Source: Benincasa hispida
Taxonomy: Eukaryota; Streptophyta; Magnoliopsida; Cucurbitales; Cucurbitaceae
Assembly (NCBI RefSeq): GCF_009727055.1
Contig: NC_052353.1
Location: forward strand, 44,378,507-44,442,506
Length of the DNA stretch: 64,000 nucleotides
Reading direction: 5' to 3'
Below are positions 20,930 to 32,480 of the stretch, piece after piece. The position numbers and the translations under genes are program-made. The number at the start of each line of letters is the position of its first letter. Positions within the stretch are counted from its first letter, which is position 1. The notes below the pieces were generated by a model. It had not been told where the DNA came from. It did no database searches and saw only the letters and a list, made by a program, of their open reading frames with translations.

Positions 20930-21300
20930 ATAAAGTTTAATGAGATAAGTAAAACCAATACATGCATCTAATGACATATTAAAAATATAACAATTATATG
21001 TTTCTAACGTGGTGTCATGCTTCATGCATCTTCATCTTTCATTACATTACATATAACATTTATATAATAGAGTAATGAAAACATACATAACATAAATCCC
21101 CCATCCAAACTATATATTATAACAACTATAATATAAATCATGCATGGACATGTTATAAATTCAATGAATTATATAATATAACAATTATATTTAATATGAT
21201 GCATGGGCATGCTTAATAACATTTATATTAAAATGGTGCATGAAATAATTTTTATCCTACAATGGAAATTTTATACAATAGGGCATATACTAGGAAATAT
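20930..21300 (-). repeat. Copia-C leader hairpin array
   Basis: Repeated TATAACAATTATA-type inverted repeats alternate with GCATG words, matching the 800-1215 array in reverse orientation. Confidence 0.5.
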
Positions 21301-21525
21301 AACAAAAATAAAGTATACATCCTATGTATAATAAATATAAAAGCAATATTGGATCGAAGTTGACATCTTAAATGTTAATTAAATTAATATAATACTTATA
21401 TCAATTTATTTAATGGAAAAAAATAAAAATAATTAATTATTACAAAATAATAATTAAATAAACGAAAAACTACTCGAAACTGCTTGCTAGGGGACTCGAA
21501 CCATGACCTGTGAACGACCTCCTGA

Positions 21526-23555
21526 TGCATGTGCAACACCTTCGAAGCGTAACGATGCTTTACACAAGCATTGTTACACTGCCTTTTTCCTTGTCGTAGC
21601 GTGGCCCTACACTGCATGCAATGTAGCTACGCTGGCTTTTCCCTTTCCAAATTGTAGCGTTATGTCGTATGCAACGTTGTGAGCATAGCAACGCTGATGC
21701 TAGCACAACTACGTAGGCCATTCAACCTTACAGCGTAACACACGGCATAATTACTCTAATGAAGATATAAACACAACTTCCCCACTCTGATATGTTGCAC
21801 GTAAAAATGAGTGAGAAACGGGTTGAAGGGAGTTATCAAAATAACTCTTACCCCATTTTAATTTTCTAAAATTCAAATAATTGAATTTTAATTTGATATA
21901 TATATATATATTAACCATTATATTAAAATATATGTTATATCACACATAAAATATAACCTATGATTTATATTATATCATATATAATATAACTCATAATTGA
22001 TTATTCTCTCATTTAACTTATAGTATTAAAATGAATCACATTCATATTAATTTTAACCTATAATTTTTATATGAATCACATTCAAATATTTATTTCTCTT
22101 ATTAAAACTTTACGTTATAATGTATCATATACATTATCTTATGGGAAATTAAATTATATGATAAATATATATTCAGAAACCAAAGCCACGACTTCAACTA
22201 TTTTGTAATTGCAGATGTGGCAATGACATAGCAATCACATAACAATCACATAGAAATCAGATAGCAATCACATAACAATCACATAAAAATCAAATAACAA
22301 TAGAATTTTAGTCGGAAGTTTTTTGACATGTTTGCAAAAAAGCAAAACCTAGGGACACACGCACAATTTTCATTTATTTTTTTTATTAAAGTTCCAATTG
22401 CCTCTTATCTTAATTATATCTTATATAATTTCTTTCTTTTAATTAATTTTAACAATTCAAATAATCCAAAATTAATTTGATGCTCATTAATTTTTATTGA
22501 GCTAACAAATGAACTTTATGAACCTATAGAATGAAACTCCAATGATACTTGATTAATTAATCGAACTCTTTAACTAAAATAATCAACTAAAGTAATCAAC
22601 CTTCATTAACTGTTAGTCATTCCATTAAAGATCGACATCTACACTCTTCATACTATTGATATATTTATGTATCCATTGGATATAACTAATCGAATGTACG
22701 ATGGCCCTTCACAAATTGATGGTAAATACAGTTGGGTCAAAATTATAGTTTTACCCTGTAGTTACATCTAACTTCATAAGTATCACTGACCTCTTTAATG
22801 AATAATTAGTTATAGTCTAACTATAATCAAACCCCTCTTGGGCCAATAGAAGGTGTGGCATCATATTGTTCAAGACCTGAAATCAGCCTGAAGTTTGCAA
22901 TTTATCTACTTACCCTAATAATAGGGAAGTACTGAATTTCTTCTGGTGTAACTGTGTTCCCAGCTCCCCAATTAGAAAAATCCCAAAAATGGTAGGCATA
23001 TTGAGTTGGCGAAACTAGTGACTCTTACCTATGCAGATCAATACACGGCCCTCCCTCGTAGGCAAGAGTTCACAATCCACTAAGGATTAAGATCAAGCCA
23101 TCTATGGTCATCCTATTGAAATGTAGGTTTCTTCTAGCAACATGTTCTAAAGTGAGACTATTCATTTCGCGGTCTGATATTATACAATCTCTTTATATAT
23201 GATACCTCTACTCACATGTCTTAACATGAATGATTAAGATTAGATGATTTGTAGTACTTTACAATAATTATAAAAATTACAAAGCAGACAATGTCCGTAG
23301 TGTGATCAGGATAAGGTACCAGTGCTATCTATCTACTAAACCGTTCAGGTTATTACTTAAATATGATCCGCCTGTATGTCTCCATATACGTGTTTAAGTT
23401 ACATCTAATGGACCTTGGATTTTAGTTTATTGGTTTTGAGTTAATGAAACTAAAAGTCAAATAAAATACAACTTATTTTGTTAGATAAATAATGTGTTTT
23501 TATAATATAATTTACAAATTACAAGACCTTAAGATTTAGGGCATCAACCTCAACA
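21526..23555 (-). mobile_element. LTR L7, solo copia LTR with target-site duplication
   Basis: The element starts TGCATGTGC and ends CCTCAACA on the plus strand (TGTTGAGGTTGATGCCCTAAA read from the minus strand). It is bounded by identical CCTGA at 21521-21525 and 23556-23560. Conserved copia-LTR blocks occur at about 23230 (CTCACATGTCTTAACATGAATG), 22790 (CACTGACCTCTTTAATGAATAA) and 22510 (GAACCTATAGAATG) in minus order. It could instead be the 5' LTR of Copia-C, but the matching duplications on both sides favour a solo LTR. Confidence 0.75.
21540..21760. repeat. GCGTTGCAACGCT words in L7
   Basis: GTAGCGT, AGCTACGCT, GTAGCGTTATG, GCAACGTTGTG, AGCAACGCTGATGC and ACAGCGTAAC cluster at the U5 end of this copia LTR. 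The words are otherwise characteristic of gypsy-type L2, L8 and L10. Confidence 0.55.
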
Positions 23556-23949
23556 CCTGAATAGTAGATCGGAGAGATGTCCGTTTGAAAAATAAAGACC
23601 GTGGTTTGTGCCCTAATTGCAATGATAGAATCAAAGGGAAGGGAAAAGGAAAAATTAAAAATCACATACAAATTAAAACAGAGAGAAAAATAACTTGTGG
23701 AGATAGAGAGTGAGGTAGAGAAGAAAGACTAAAAGAAATAGTGTTAGTTCTAAAAAAGAGCTATTATTCCTAGCTTAATTTGAACTCGTTAGTGGATTTA
23801 TGTGTTTATGTCTCTATTTTGTAAGTAACGAGCAACGAATTAGGTAGAATCAAGGATTTGAAGCTGATCGGGACTAATTTGAATTGATTTGGTGTAGATT
23901 TGAAGTATCCAAGCTTCAAAGGACGTGAAATAACCAAAATACCCCTAGT

Positions 23950-24120
23950 ATCAGCGTCACAATGCCGCGCAACCTTCAAGCCCAAGCCTATAAAGACAGT
24001 AGCATAACATTGCAACACTCGTTTAGAGCGTTGCGACGCTATGACATTTGACGGAGGGAGGAGAAGCATGCGCACGAGTGAGTGTTACAACGCTCGACCA
24101 TTGCATTGCAATGCTGCTTG
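23950..24120. repeat. GCGTTGCAACGCT word array in L8
   Basis: CAGCGTCACAATGCCGCGCAAC, CATTGCAACACT, GAGCGTTGCGACGCTATG, GTTACAACGCTCG and GCATTGCAATGCTGC sit just upstream of the TATA box. Confidence 0.7.
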
Positions 24121-24128
24121 AGTTTTTC

Positions 24129-24135
24129 TATAAAT
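24129..24135 (+). promoter_or_regulatory. TATA box of L8
   Basis: TATAAAT lies 10-15 bases downstream of the last GCAATGC word. Confidence 0.55.
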
Positions 24136-24324
24136 GTCTTCTTTTGCTAGGTCAAAAAGATGCTGAATTGTATTGAAAAAGGTCGTAAAAACACCGAAAC
24201 TCTTCATGGAGGCCAAGAGAGGCTTTGAGTTCTCTTTTTGCTCTATGTTTTGAGTATCGTAGGTTAGATTTACTTTTCTGGATTATGGATTTGTATTGGA
24301 TTGTATCCATTGGTTTGTCTATGA

Positions 24325-24428
24325 ATCAATGAGGTAATTTTTTTTAGTTCTTGGACTAAGTGTTCTTTGTAATTTAATCAATGAGGTATTTTTTGTTAGT
24401 TCTTGGACTAAGTGTTCTTTGTAATTTA
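24325..24428 (+). repeat. 52-bp tandem duplication in L8
   Basis: ATCAATGAGGTA..TTAGTTCTTGGACTAAGTG..TTTGTAATTTA occurs twice at a 52-base offset. Confidence 0.8.
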
Positions 24429-25278
24429 ATGAGTTATATGTTCAATTTTGTGCTTCAATTAAGAATTCTGTTTTTCTTTAATCTCCCCTAATTTAGATTT
24501 TCTTTTATGTATTGGATTGACAACCCTATCGTAATTGCATGTCTTTGCTAGTTAAATTCAGGCTCGCATGTATCTTGTAATCATCCATGCTTTGAATTTA
24601 CCCATGTAGCACAGATCAGATGAGCACGCTTAGGTGTATAGGCTGACCTTGAATTGTTGCATTGTACATTAGTCTATATTTAAAGAATACATTTATTATT
24701 TGAACATAGCTTTCCTGACAATTAGTCAACATAGTCGAATACTTGATTTTCATGCACGTGTTTCTAGTTTTTTATGGTTGCCAAGGACCCAATTGCATCT
24801 AGGAGCATGTAGGCTAGATAGAGCACGGTCTTTCCAGCCTTAACTGCGGATTAGGATGCTTGATTTGGTTTGGATTAATTGATTTTCAGCCTTTGTAAAG
24901 ATTGATTAGTTCTTATCAAATTAAGTAGCTATGCATGCGTAATTCAAATATTAATTATTTAGTATATAACAATGACTTAATTTACATCGAATGGCCACTT
25001 GATCTGAGAACTAAACGAGTCCCATATCATTCCATATATCCCATGCAATTTACTTTTTTTGCATCTTCCTAAATCAAAACCAAAATTCCATTTTTACTAT
25101 GTTTCCAGCAGTCAAATCTAACACGAAACAAATTAATTATTCGCTTTCCTGTAATTCGACCCTGCACTTACCACTATTGCTACGTTTCTGTAATGATAGG
25201 AATGGTTCGGTAATTTACAAATTTTTTTTTAACTAGACTCTAGGCTTATCAACAATGTAGGCTTTCAGGGCTCTGGCA

Positions 25279-25500
25279 ATGAGAGAGAGAGAGAGAGAAA
25301 CTTACATGCAACAGTGGGTGGCCATTAGGCGTTGGAAAAGGCAGTGCCACGAGCGGAACTCAGAAGAGATGGAGGGAGAGAAGATCGAGAGAGGTAGAGA
25401 GATGGAGGAAGAGGAGATTGAGAAGAGATGGAGGGAGAGGAGATCGATTGACAATTCGATAGAGATGGAGAGATGAAGGAACAGGAGGCGGACTGAGATG
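25279..25500. repeat. GA-rich low-complexity tract
   Basis: A (GA)n microsatellite opens a purine-rich stretch with repeated GAGATGGAGGGAGAGGAGAT units. The two opposing open frames here (Arg/Glu-rich and Ser/Pro-rich) are composition artefacts. Confidence 0.8.
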
Positions 25501-25531
25501 AGAGATCATCAAAGTTCAACTAAGAGACCTA

Positions 25532-25536
<5 letters not shown>

Positions 25537-25565
<29 letters not shown>
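25537..25565. repeat. (AT)n microsatellite
   Basis: About 14 uninterrupted AT dinucleotides. Confidence 0.9.
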
Positions 25566-25570
<5 letters not shown>

Positions 25571-25752
25571 ATTTTGTTCAGTTTCATATGCAGTTTTTGA
25601 AATTGAAACCGAATCGACTCTTTTTACATTGATTTTGGAATTTCATCGAACCACATCCAACCACATTTTTTGGTTTTTATCGTTATTTTGGTTCAGTTCG
25701 GTTCGATTTTGAAAATTGGTTTGTTTTATGCGGTTTCATTGTCCACCCCTAG
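25566..25752 (-). mobile_element. Possible hAT-type MITE end
   Basis: The minus strand from 25752 reads TAGGGGTGGACAATGAAACC and is followed by a string of AACCGAAC and AAACC words. In my recall this resembles common plant hAT-type non-autonomous termini. No opposite terminus or 8-bp duplication was found. Confidence 0.3.
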
Positions 25753-28240
25753 TAATTGGACTGTTTTTTATCACGTTTACTTGAATCTATCACATTTATT
25801 GTTACTGTTTAGAGTTGAACGGTAATGATAATGATAACAGTAAATTTGACAGATTCATATGTCTCATATTGTAATAATAAGAATAATGGTAACGGTAACG
25901 ATATTGGCTTGCGGATCCTACATAATTTTGAATAGCAATTAGATTATCACCCTTCGCGTCTTAATTGGATTTCATTTTTCCATTACAAACTTTGAAGTGG
26001 GCACCACATTTTGTGACAATTATGGAACATAGGGAAACAATAACAATCTTAATCAAATAAGACCCACTTTCAAATTACAATTGATTTATTACATTTCCAG
26101 TGGGGTAAACATAGCCTAAAAGAATAGGATATGTTCCAATACGAATCACTTATTTTATTCCTTTAATATAATTTAGTATAGTCTAATATGGTTATTTGTT
26201 GGAAACCGATCATGTGGCTTCGAGGTAAATAGTACAAATTTTATGCCGGCTGAGCTTTGTTCATTTTTGAAGTGTAATAGCTTGAACTAATTCTAGTATC
26301 ATTTAAAATGTTGTATGCTTTGATTTAAAGTAGTCGATTATGATAACAAATATTTGGACCAGACTTCTTCAGTTTAACTTAATTAATTGGGATTTACCTA
26401 TGCCCTGCAACTTATTTTTATGTTTAGAAGGAACAATCAAACCATCAACTTTTCGGGATCACAAATGATGCCTTCTATTAAATAAATATGAAGTTCCATA
26501 TGAAAATCAATTGGTATGAGAAGATTGGTAACCCTCGTTCTAATAATATATTTTTTTTAGATCGAATGTCCATTTGGACTGTTTCATGAGCTATGATACA
26601 ATATTAGATAAAAACAATTCTATCTCAAAACTAATTAATAATGATAGAAGTAACGTATATGTATTTTATAAAACCGTGAAGTCTCTTCATCTTATTAATG
26701 TGGAATCTTCCACGACTTTATCTACTGTGATACGGTCAGATTGACAACATATGTGCTACAATTGCTAACCACATAAACATTTTACAATGCTAAATATGTT
26801 CCACAAGTGTGTTGGATTTTAGTGTTCCTTGGAGTTGGAATAGACTAAATTCAAGTGTGGCAAAGGTTATTCTGCCATATGCTTTGAGCTCAAGTTGGAG
26901 CTAGCAGTAAAACAATGGAAGGACAACCATAGCTTTTATGATCCTTTATTCCTTTGTTTCCCCCAAGCTACACCTATATATTATTCCAATAGATATTTAG
27001 GGTAACCTATTGCTCCTGAAAGTTTGGTCCTTTTATTTTCTGGGCATATATATTCTTTTATTCTTCTACTAAATTAAATGTTTATATTCTTGTCACTTTA
27101 GCTCATTTAAATGTTTATGAGAAGTTCTGATATCTGGAGAGTTCTGATCGAGTATGTTCAAACATTGAGATGATATACGATACATGGAAGGAAAATGACG
27201 GTGAGATACAAAACAAGTTCCGAAAATAGGCCCATAAACAATTAAAATATAGGATAATAGGTCTCCAAACATTGAGATGATATAGAATGTGGGGATATAC
27301 CATCTCATGTTGGGCCCCCAAACATTCCCAAGAGTTTTTTAAATTCATATTATGAAGTATATCATTTTGGTTGATACTCTCATTTTTATTTTTCTATTAT
27401 TTTTCATAAAATTATAGAATAAACTAAACAACAACATATTCATATAGCATGTTAATTTTATGAGTTTAAAGTTGTTAGTCCGAATTTCTAGAAAATAGTT
27501 TTTTTTTTAAAAAAAAAATCATTTTTATTTAAACACTTTTAATATACACTAATTAAAATATATTTGAAAATTTATTTTGAGTGGTTGTCAAACAATCAAA
27601 TTTCTTCCCAAAATGATTTATTTTTTAAATTAAACACTTAAAAATATATTCCAAACACACTTTAAGTTTCATGTTTTTCTTCAAAATGTCAAATAATTAA
27701 TTATTTCTTAAAAACAAAAGTTAAATCATAAGTATATATGCCTATATTTTGAGGTTTGTGTCTATTTGATTTTGGAATATTTTAAATATCTAATAGATCC
27801 ATACCCTTTAAATTTTGTATCTACTAATATCCATAAACTTTAAAATTATCTAATAGGTATTCCTCAAGACATATTTGAAATATTTAAAAATTAATTTATC
27901 TATTAAATATAAATTGAAAATTTATATCTAATGTAATTCTTGTCCTTCAACTTTGTGTCCAGTAAATTCATGAATTTCAGAATAAATATCGAATAGGATA
28001 AGAGTCTATGACAAATAATATTTGAAAATTTTAATGATCTTTCGACAAAAAATTGAAAGTTCAAACATCTCTTAAACACAAACGCTTCAAAGAGGAGAAA
28101 CAAAAACTCCCATAAGAGATTCTGATTCTCTCTCCATCCCCAATTGTTATGTGTCTTTTGTTATAAAACTAAATTTTGTGGTTTCAAAGGACACAAATCA
28201 TTAAAATTCTCTAGCAAATGGCAAAAGATATTCTCAGCCT
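25753..28240. other. Intergenic region upstream of the RADIALIS-like gene
   Basis: This is AT-rich sequence without convincing coding potential. 27090-27350 contains two copies of AAACATTGAGATGATATA (27158 and 27267), and 27730-28030 repeats TCTAATAGGT-type words. These look like eroded repeats rather than exons. Confidence 0.5.
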
Positions 28241-28248
28241 TTCCTGCC

Positions 28249-28257
28249 TATAAAAAG
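28249..28257 (+). promoter_or_regulatory. TATA box of the RADIALIS-like gene
   Basis: TATAAAAAG lies 95 bases upstream of the ATG at 28344, a typical plant TATA-to-start distance with a leader of about 60 bases. Confidence 0.7.
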
Positions 28258-28343
28258 AGCACCCACAGCCTGGTCTTTGGCTCATACATTTAATTCTTTT
28301 CACCTTGCAAAATAGACTTTTGAGCTTCCTTTTTATTTTGTCA

Positions 28344-28592
28344 ATGGCTTCCATGACTGCTCATGGACCAAGCACTTCATGGACTACAAAGCAAAACAAA
28401 GCCTTTGAGAAAGCTTTGGCTGTTTATGATAAAGACACACCTGAGAGATGGGTGAATGTTGCAAAAGCCATTGGTGGAAAAACTGAAGAAGAAGTGAAGA
28501 GGCATTATCAACTTCTTGTGGAGGATGTTAAGCATATTGAGTCTGGTGAAATTCCTTTTCCTTATCGAAGCTCTACTAGATCGAGTCCTTGA
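28344..28592 (+). CDS. RADIALIS-like single-SANT/MYB protein
   Basis: The predicted product is an 82-residue nuclear MYB-related protein of the RADIALIS/RSM (I-box-like) group. Known members act in floral asymmetry, seedling photomorphogenesis or hormone responses by competing with other MYB partners; the role here is unknown. The SANT domain spans residues 12-59 with W13, W36 and Y55 as the three core aromatics ([49 protein letters not shown]) and is followed by the family tail [13 protein letters not shown] chose the ATG at 28344 (AATGGCT context). The longer open frame starts at a TTG at 28305 and is unlikely to be used. The stop at 28590 may be premature: in the +2 frame a family-like C-terminus continues through a splice donor at 28610/28611. 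Confidence 0.92.
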   Translation: MASMTAHGPSTSWTTKQNKAFEKALAVYDKDTPERWVNVAKAIGGKTEEEVKRHYQLLVEDVKHIESGEIPFPYRSSTRSSP

Positions 28593-28610
28593 CCGTAGAT
28601 GAAATGCGAG

Positions 28611-29718
28611 GTAATATAATGTTGAATCACTACTGAACTTAAAATATTTTTCTTTTCGAAGATGAATTGAATCCGGAAGTTTAAGTTGATAGGTTACAAT
28701 AAATTTACCATTTAATCAATACAATATTGATGAACAAAAAATGTAAAGTAATAGGAAATCGACACACAAATTTAAGTGGTTTACTAATAGTGTGTTAGTT
28801 ACATCCATGGATAAAGGGATAACAGTTTTTAATTAGAGATAATAATTCAAATATCAGATTCAAGACATTCCAACATTTTTATATTTGTGGAGTTTTAATA
28901 TAAATTTTTAGTAAGTTGAGCATATTGCATGGTAGGGATGCTAAGAAGGTGTCAATCTAGTTGAGATATTTCGATGTACCTACTGATCTACTTCGGTCCC
29001 CTCGTATCTTTCTCTGAAAGAAAAGTAGGTTGAGCATATTATTGCATATCCAAGCTCAAGATGACTGAGAAGAGGTAATATGTTTAGAAGTGATCGACTT
29101 TGGAATAATAAAGCCTAAGATTTCATTAAATTTAGGTTTGGGTTCAAAATTATTTTTCAAATGCTTAAAAAATGAAATATTTCATAATCACTTTTTGTAT
29201 GATATTATGATTTGAAATCCTCTCTTTCTATTTCCTTCACCTAAAACATTCTCAATTTTGAGATGTAAAAAGTTAGAACTTAGTAGATGTGATTTAAACA
29301 TTAAAATTTGTTCTTACGATTTGATAAAACCCTCCTAAATAGTAATTATATCAGACTCTTCATGAGAGTTTTATGGAGCGCTCTAATTTCTTCCTAATAA
29401 AAGGACCAGATTTGTCATTTAACTGAGATTATTCATGGGCTTGTAAACTAATGGGTTGCAAGTTTCGACAATAACTCATCCAATTGTGAACTTTTCAAAA
29501 TAAAGCACAATTTTTTTTGTCTTGTGGTTTTTGAAATTAAAGCAGAAGTAAAAACCCTCAGAATTTGGCTCTTCAAATCCAACAAAAACTGCATTTTTTA
29601 TATAGCGGAATAATATCATATCAAATCAAGCATCTTATTCTACATATATATTTATCATTAAAAATTCATTAAGTTTGACTTTAACATAATATTTCTCTTT
29701 TTCCTTTGTTTTTCTCAG
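28611..29718 (+). other. Probable 3'-proximal intron of the RADIALIS-like gene
   Basis: The donor is GCGAG/GTAATA at 28611. The acceptor is a pyrimidine-rich TTTGTTTTTCTCAG ending at 29718. The 1108 bases between are AT-rich with no open frame. Several members of the family have an intron close to the end of the coding sequence, which supports this placement; it was not confirmed with transcripts. Confidence 0.6.
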
Positions 29719-29885
29719 GATGGAGAAACATGAAATTGGAATGAGCCAGCTCCTGCAGTGCTTGAAGAATAAATTTAAAATAAAAAAAGAAAGAACCATT
29801 TTGTTTTTTGCTTTTTTGTGTCCATTTTAAATGTAATTGAAATTTTTCAATGGAATATAATAAAATATTATTGCTTTTCTGTTTC
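29719..29885 (+). other. Probable last exon and 3' UTR of the RADIALIS-like gene
   Basis: Joined to 28610 in the +2 frame this exon gives R/GWRNMKLE and a stop, resembling the family ending RMRNLKLQ. Given the upstream TGA at 28590, the exon is 3' UTR as the sequence stands. It carries two AATAAA hexamers. Confidence 0.5.
29859..29864 (+). terminator. Poly(A) signal of the RADIALIS-like gene
   Basis: AATAAA lies in the far part of the last exon. An earlier AATAAA lies at 29768-29773. Confidence 0.5.
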
Positions 29886-30104
29886 GTTTTAGAACCATCC
29901 ATCTTCAATTTTTTTTTTTCTCATTACTAATGTTATTTAACATGTGCTTGTCAGTTGCTATTCTTGTGTTAAAAGCTGTAGAGTTGTGATTTTTTTTTAA
30001 AAAAAAAAAGAAAAGAAAAATTCATTTGTGTGTAAGAGTGGACTATAAGTGATGTTTTTTACTAAATAGTCATAGATCAACCACGATAGTAGTAGATATC
30101 GAAA

Positions 30105-30201
30105 TGAACATACATAGCTCAAGTCGTATAGTACTTGTATTGTGAATCTGGAAGTCACAGGTTTGATTTCCCAACCCCACCTATTGTAAAAAAAAAAAAA
30201 A
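30105..30201 (+). mobile_element. tRNA-derived SINE-like unit 1
   Basis: An A-box-like TAGCTCAAGTCG (30115-30126) and a B-box-like GGTTTGATTTCC (30160-30171) are at tRNA-like spacing. A 14-A tail (30188-30201) follows a TATTGT. These are hallmarks of Pol III-transcribed plant SINEs. Target-site duplications were not resolved. Confidence 0.5.
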
Positions 30202-30344
30202 CACTCATACTAGTAGATAAGTATTCCAATTCCTATAGTAGATGTGTTAATATTATAGTCCAATTTTTTCAAATCAATAAATAAATTAATAAGTTTGGGG
30301 GAGAGATTTTTGTTGAAAATTTCAATTGCAGTTAGTGGTAAATG

Positions 30345-30430
30345 TCAAAGTGAGCCTAACTCAACACACATATGAATATGTTAATAACAAAGTGGTCTCT
30401 AGTTCGAATCTCCCTACCTCTTTTTTCTAA
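30345..30430 (+). mobile_element. tRNA-derived SINE-like unit 2
   Basis: GAGCCTAACTCAA (A-box-like, 30352-30364) and AGTTCGAATCTCC (B-box-like, 30401-30413) are followed by CCTACCTC and a T run. The A-to-B distance is similar to unit 1, but the sequence belongs to a different SINE type. Confidence 0.4.
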
Positions 30431-30617
30431 ATGTGGTGTATTATCTTTTATGAATTGAAGGACTTCGAGTCATTAGTGACCTAGTGAGTCTTCGGTCTAT
30501 ATAAAACTTCTCCGACTTGAATGTTGCTAGATTAGGTAAGATGAAGCATACACACACAAATATATGGAGCTTTAGAGGATAAACGAGTTGATTGAATAAT
30601 ATTGCATAATATATATA

Positions 30618-30680
30618 ACACCCCGAGTTTTACACGAGTTTAATTTATGAAAGCTTTGAGTTATTGGATTTTTATCATTT
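30618..30680 (+). mobile_element. Chromovirus-type LTR start, relic
   Basis: TATAACACCCCGAGTTTTAC resembles the TGTAACACCCCG start of Del/Tekay-type gypsy LTRs. Nothing else of the element is recognisable. Confidence 0.3.
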
Positions 30681-30734
30681 TCTTTTATTGGGTAATTGCA
30701 ATTGATAGAATTTTTAGGAATAATAACCAAGTGT

Positions 30735-32050
30735 ATAACATTGTTTTAAAAAATTGCTATTATAGCAAAGTCTATTAGTGATAGACTTCTATCGTTGATA
30801 GACTCTTACCACCGATATGGTCCATCACTGATAGAGTCTTACAAACAATATCATCTATTGCTGATAGACTATCTAAATTCTACCATATTTCTAACTTTTT
30901 TACGTTAGGTTATATCTAATACCTTAGGTCTGATTACTGTATTTGCAACTGCCTCTAATTTATTGCGATTCCATTTTTTTTTTTTTGGTTGTTGTGTAGG
31001 TATGAATGGAAGGAAAATATCAATTTTTGGATACGTTGGAAGTCGCGTGGGATGCTTTTCGGGTTGAAGTTGGGCTAAAGAGTCTAAATGGTGACAATCA
31101 GGTCCAAAATAATACTATATGTAACACAAGGATAAAATATTCAAATATAGCACAAAAATAGGTCCAAAAATTAGGAAAGACTAAAAAGCCCAATGATTTT
31201 CGCTCACTGGTATTTCGTGCGGCTATCAATGATAGTTTTTATCAGCGACTATCATTGGTAGCTTCTATCAATGGTTATCATTAATAGGGTCTTTCAATAG
31301 CTATCACTGATAGAATTTTATCGATTGAAATCAACTTTGAAATATTAACACTGAAGAATATCAATAACTATTATTGATAACCTTCTATAATTGGTTATCA
31401 ATTTTGAAAGTAAATCATCAACTTTGAAAGATTAAGCTATATCAGGGATGAAAAACTATATCTACCTACGTTATGTCACTGATATCACCAATATCATTGT
31501 ATTTTAAATGCTAAAATTTCAACATACAGATTTTCGTATTTTAAAAAGAGCTTTAGTGAATTCTTTTCTAACATCTAAAGACAAGAGTGATAGTCGGTGA
31601 ATCCTTCAATTAATGGTAGAGTCCTTAAGTGGCTAATATAAAGTATCTCAATAGCTATCATCTAACAATTTCTATTATTATATATGTTATAATAGTAGAA
31701 GTTTATTAGTGATGAATACTAATAGATTGTATACTTTTAGACTTTTAGTTTAATATGGAGTATCTAATTACATTCTAGTTAAAATCATCCCAACTAACTC
31801 TTCTATACCAATGTTTATTATTTACTCGACCCAAAATGTTACCGAACAAATATTTACTTATGAATAACATTAGTTGACAAAAGTCTAAGAGTCCATAAAC
31901 TTCTATACTTATTAGAGTAAGTTTAATTATTGATAGATACTTATCACCCATAGGCTATAATAATCTTAGTCCATCAATGATATATACATATGTTGATATC
32001 ACTATTAGTGATAGAAATTAATTATTGATAGACTTCATACTTTTAAAGTC
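30735..32050. repeat. TATCANTGATA palindrome-rich stretch
   Basis: More than fifteen variants of TCTATCACTGATAGA, TATCGTTGATAG and TATCATTGATAG occur between 30770 and 32020. The same word fills the units at 48630-48740 and 49530-49620. The stretch has no coding potential. Confidence 0.7.
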
Positions 32051-32480
32051 CTATAAAAAAAAACAAAAATAAATAAAATTCATGATATCGTTTGATATTG
32101 TTTCTGTATTTTTGGATAAACAGACTATTTAATAATCATTCTTGTTTCTTATTTATAAATTTAAAAAAAATCTAAGAAAAAGCAAAATATTGAGAAACTA
32201 ATTAAAAGTAGTTTCTTTCAATTTCCGTTTCTATGTGGTATTTCTTTCAATTTCGTTTCTATGTGATATTACATATGTTGATATCACTATTAGTGATAGA
32301 AATTGATTATTGATAGACTTCATACTTTTAAAGTCGTATAAAAAATAAAAACAAACAAATAAATAAAAATCATGATATCGTTTCATATTGTTTCTAATAT
32401 TTTTTTTTATAAAACAAACTTATTTAATAATCATTCTTGTTTTCTTTCAAATTTCGTTTCATATGGTATTTATATTTAAC
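31991..32480 (+). repeat. 285-bp diverged tandem duplication
   Basis: TGTTGATATCACTATTAGTG through TTTAATAATCATTCTTGTTT occurs at 31991 and again at 32276. The copies differ mainly by small indels in A/T runs. Confidence 0.75.

Larger units (their letters stand above)
19824..21520 (-). mobile_element. Copia-C untranslated leader
   Basis: About 1.7 kb between gag and L7 lacks open frames and aligns with the Copia-A leader. It holds two copies of the 37-bp motif (20244-20279 and 20401-20438, minus sense), the CCCAGCCTAGACAGAAC segment near 20762 and the hairpin array at 20930-21300. No clear primer binding site was found beside L7. Confidence 0.65.
23742..25220 (+). mobile_element. LTR L8: Ty3/gypsy-type LTR
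   Basis: It is collinear with L2 in reverse. From TGTTAGTTCTAAAAAAGAGC it runs through a GCGTTGCAACGCT word array (23950-24120), a TATAAAT box (24129-24135) and a 52-bp tandem duplication to a tail containing TTCGACCCTGCACTTACC, typical of Athila/Tat LTR ends. Neither terminus is confirmed by a target-site duplication. No coding part is adjacent. Confidence 0.65.

Noticed and set aside
21485..21515. tRNA gene or SINE suggested by GGTTCGAGTCC on the minus strand
   Set aside because: Only the B-box-like string is present; no A box, acceptor stem or tail is visible nearby.
25279..25519. Opposing Arg/Glu-rich and Ser/Pro-rich open frames
   Set aside because: Both come from the GA-rich low-complexity tract.
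28305..28343. N-terminal extension of the RADIALIS-like protein (residues [13 protein letters not shown])
   Set aside because: The codon at 28305 is TTG, not ATG. The first ATG, in good context, is at 28344 and matches the family start MASM.
30735..32050. CRISPR-like array of palindromic repeats
   Set aside because: Spacing is irregular, the words are degenerate, and the sequence is clearly plant nuclear DNA.
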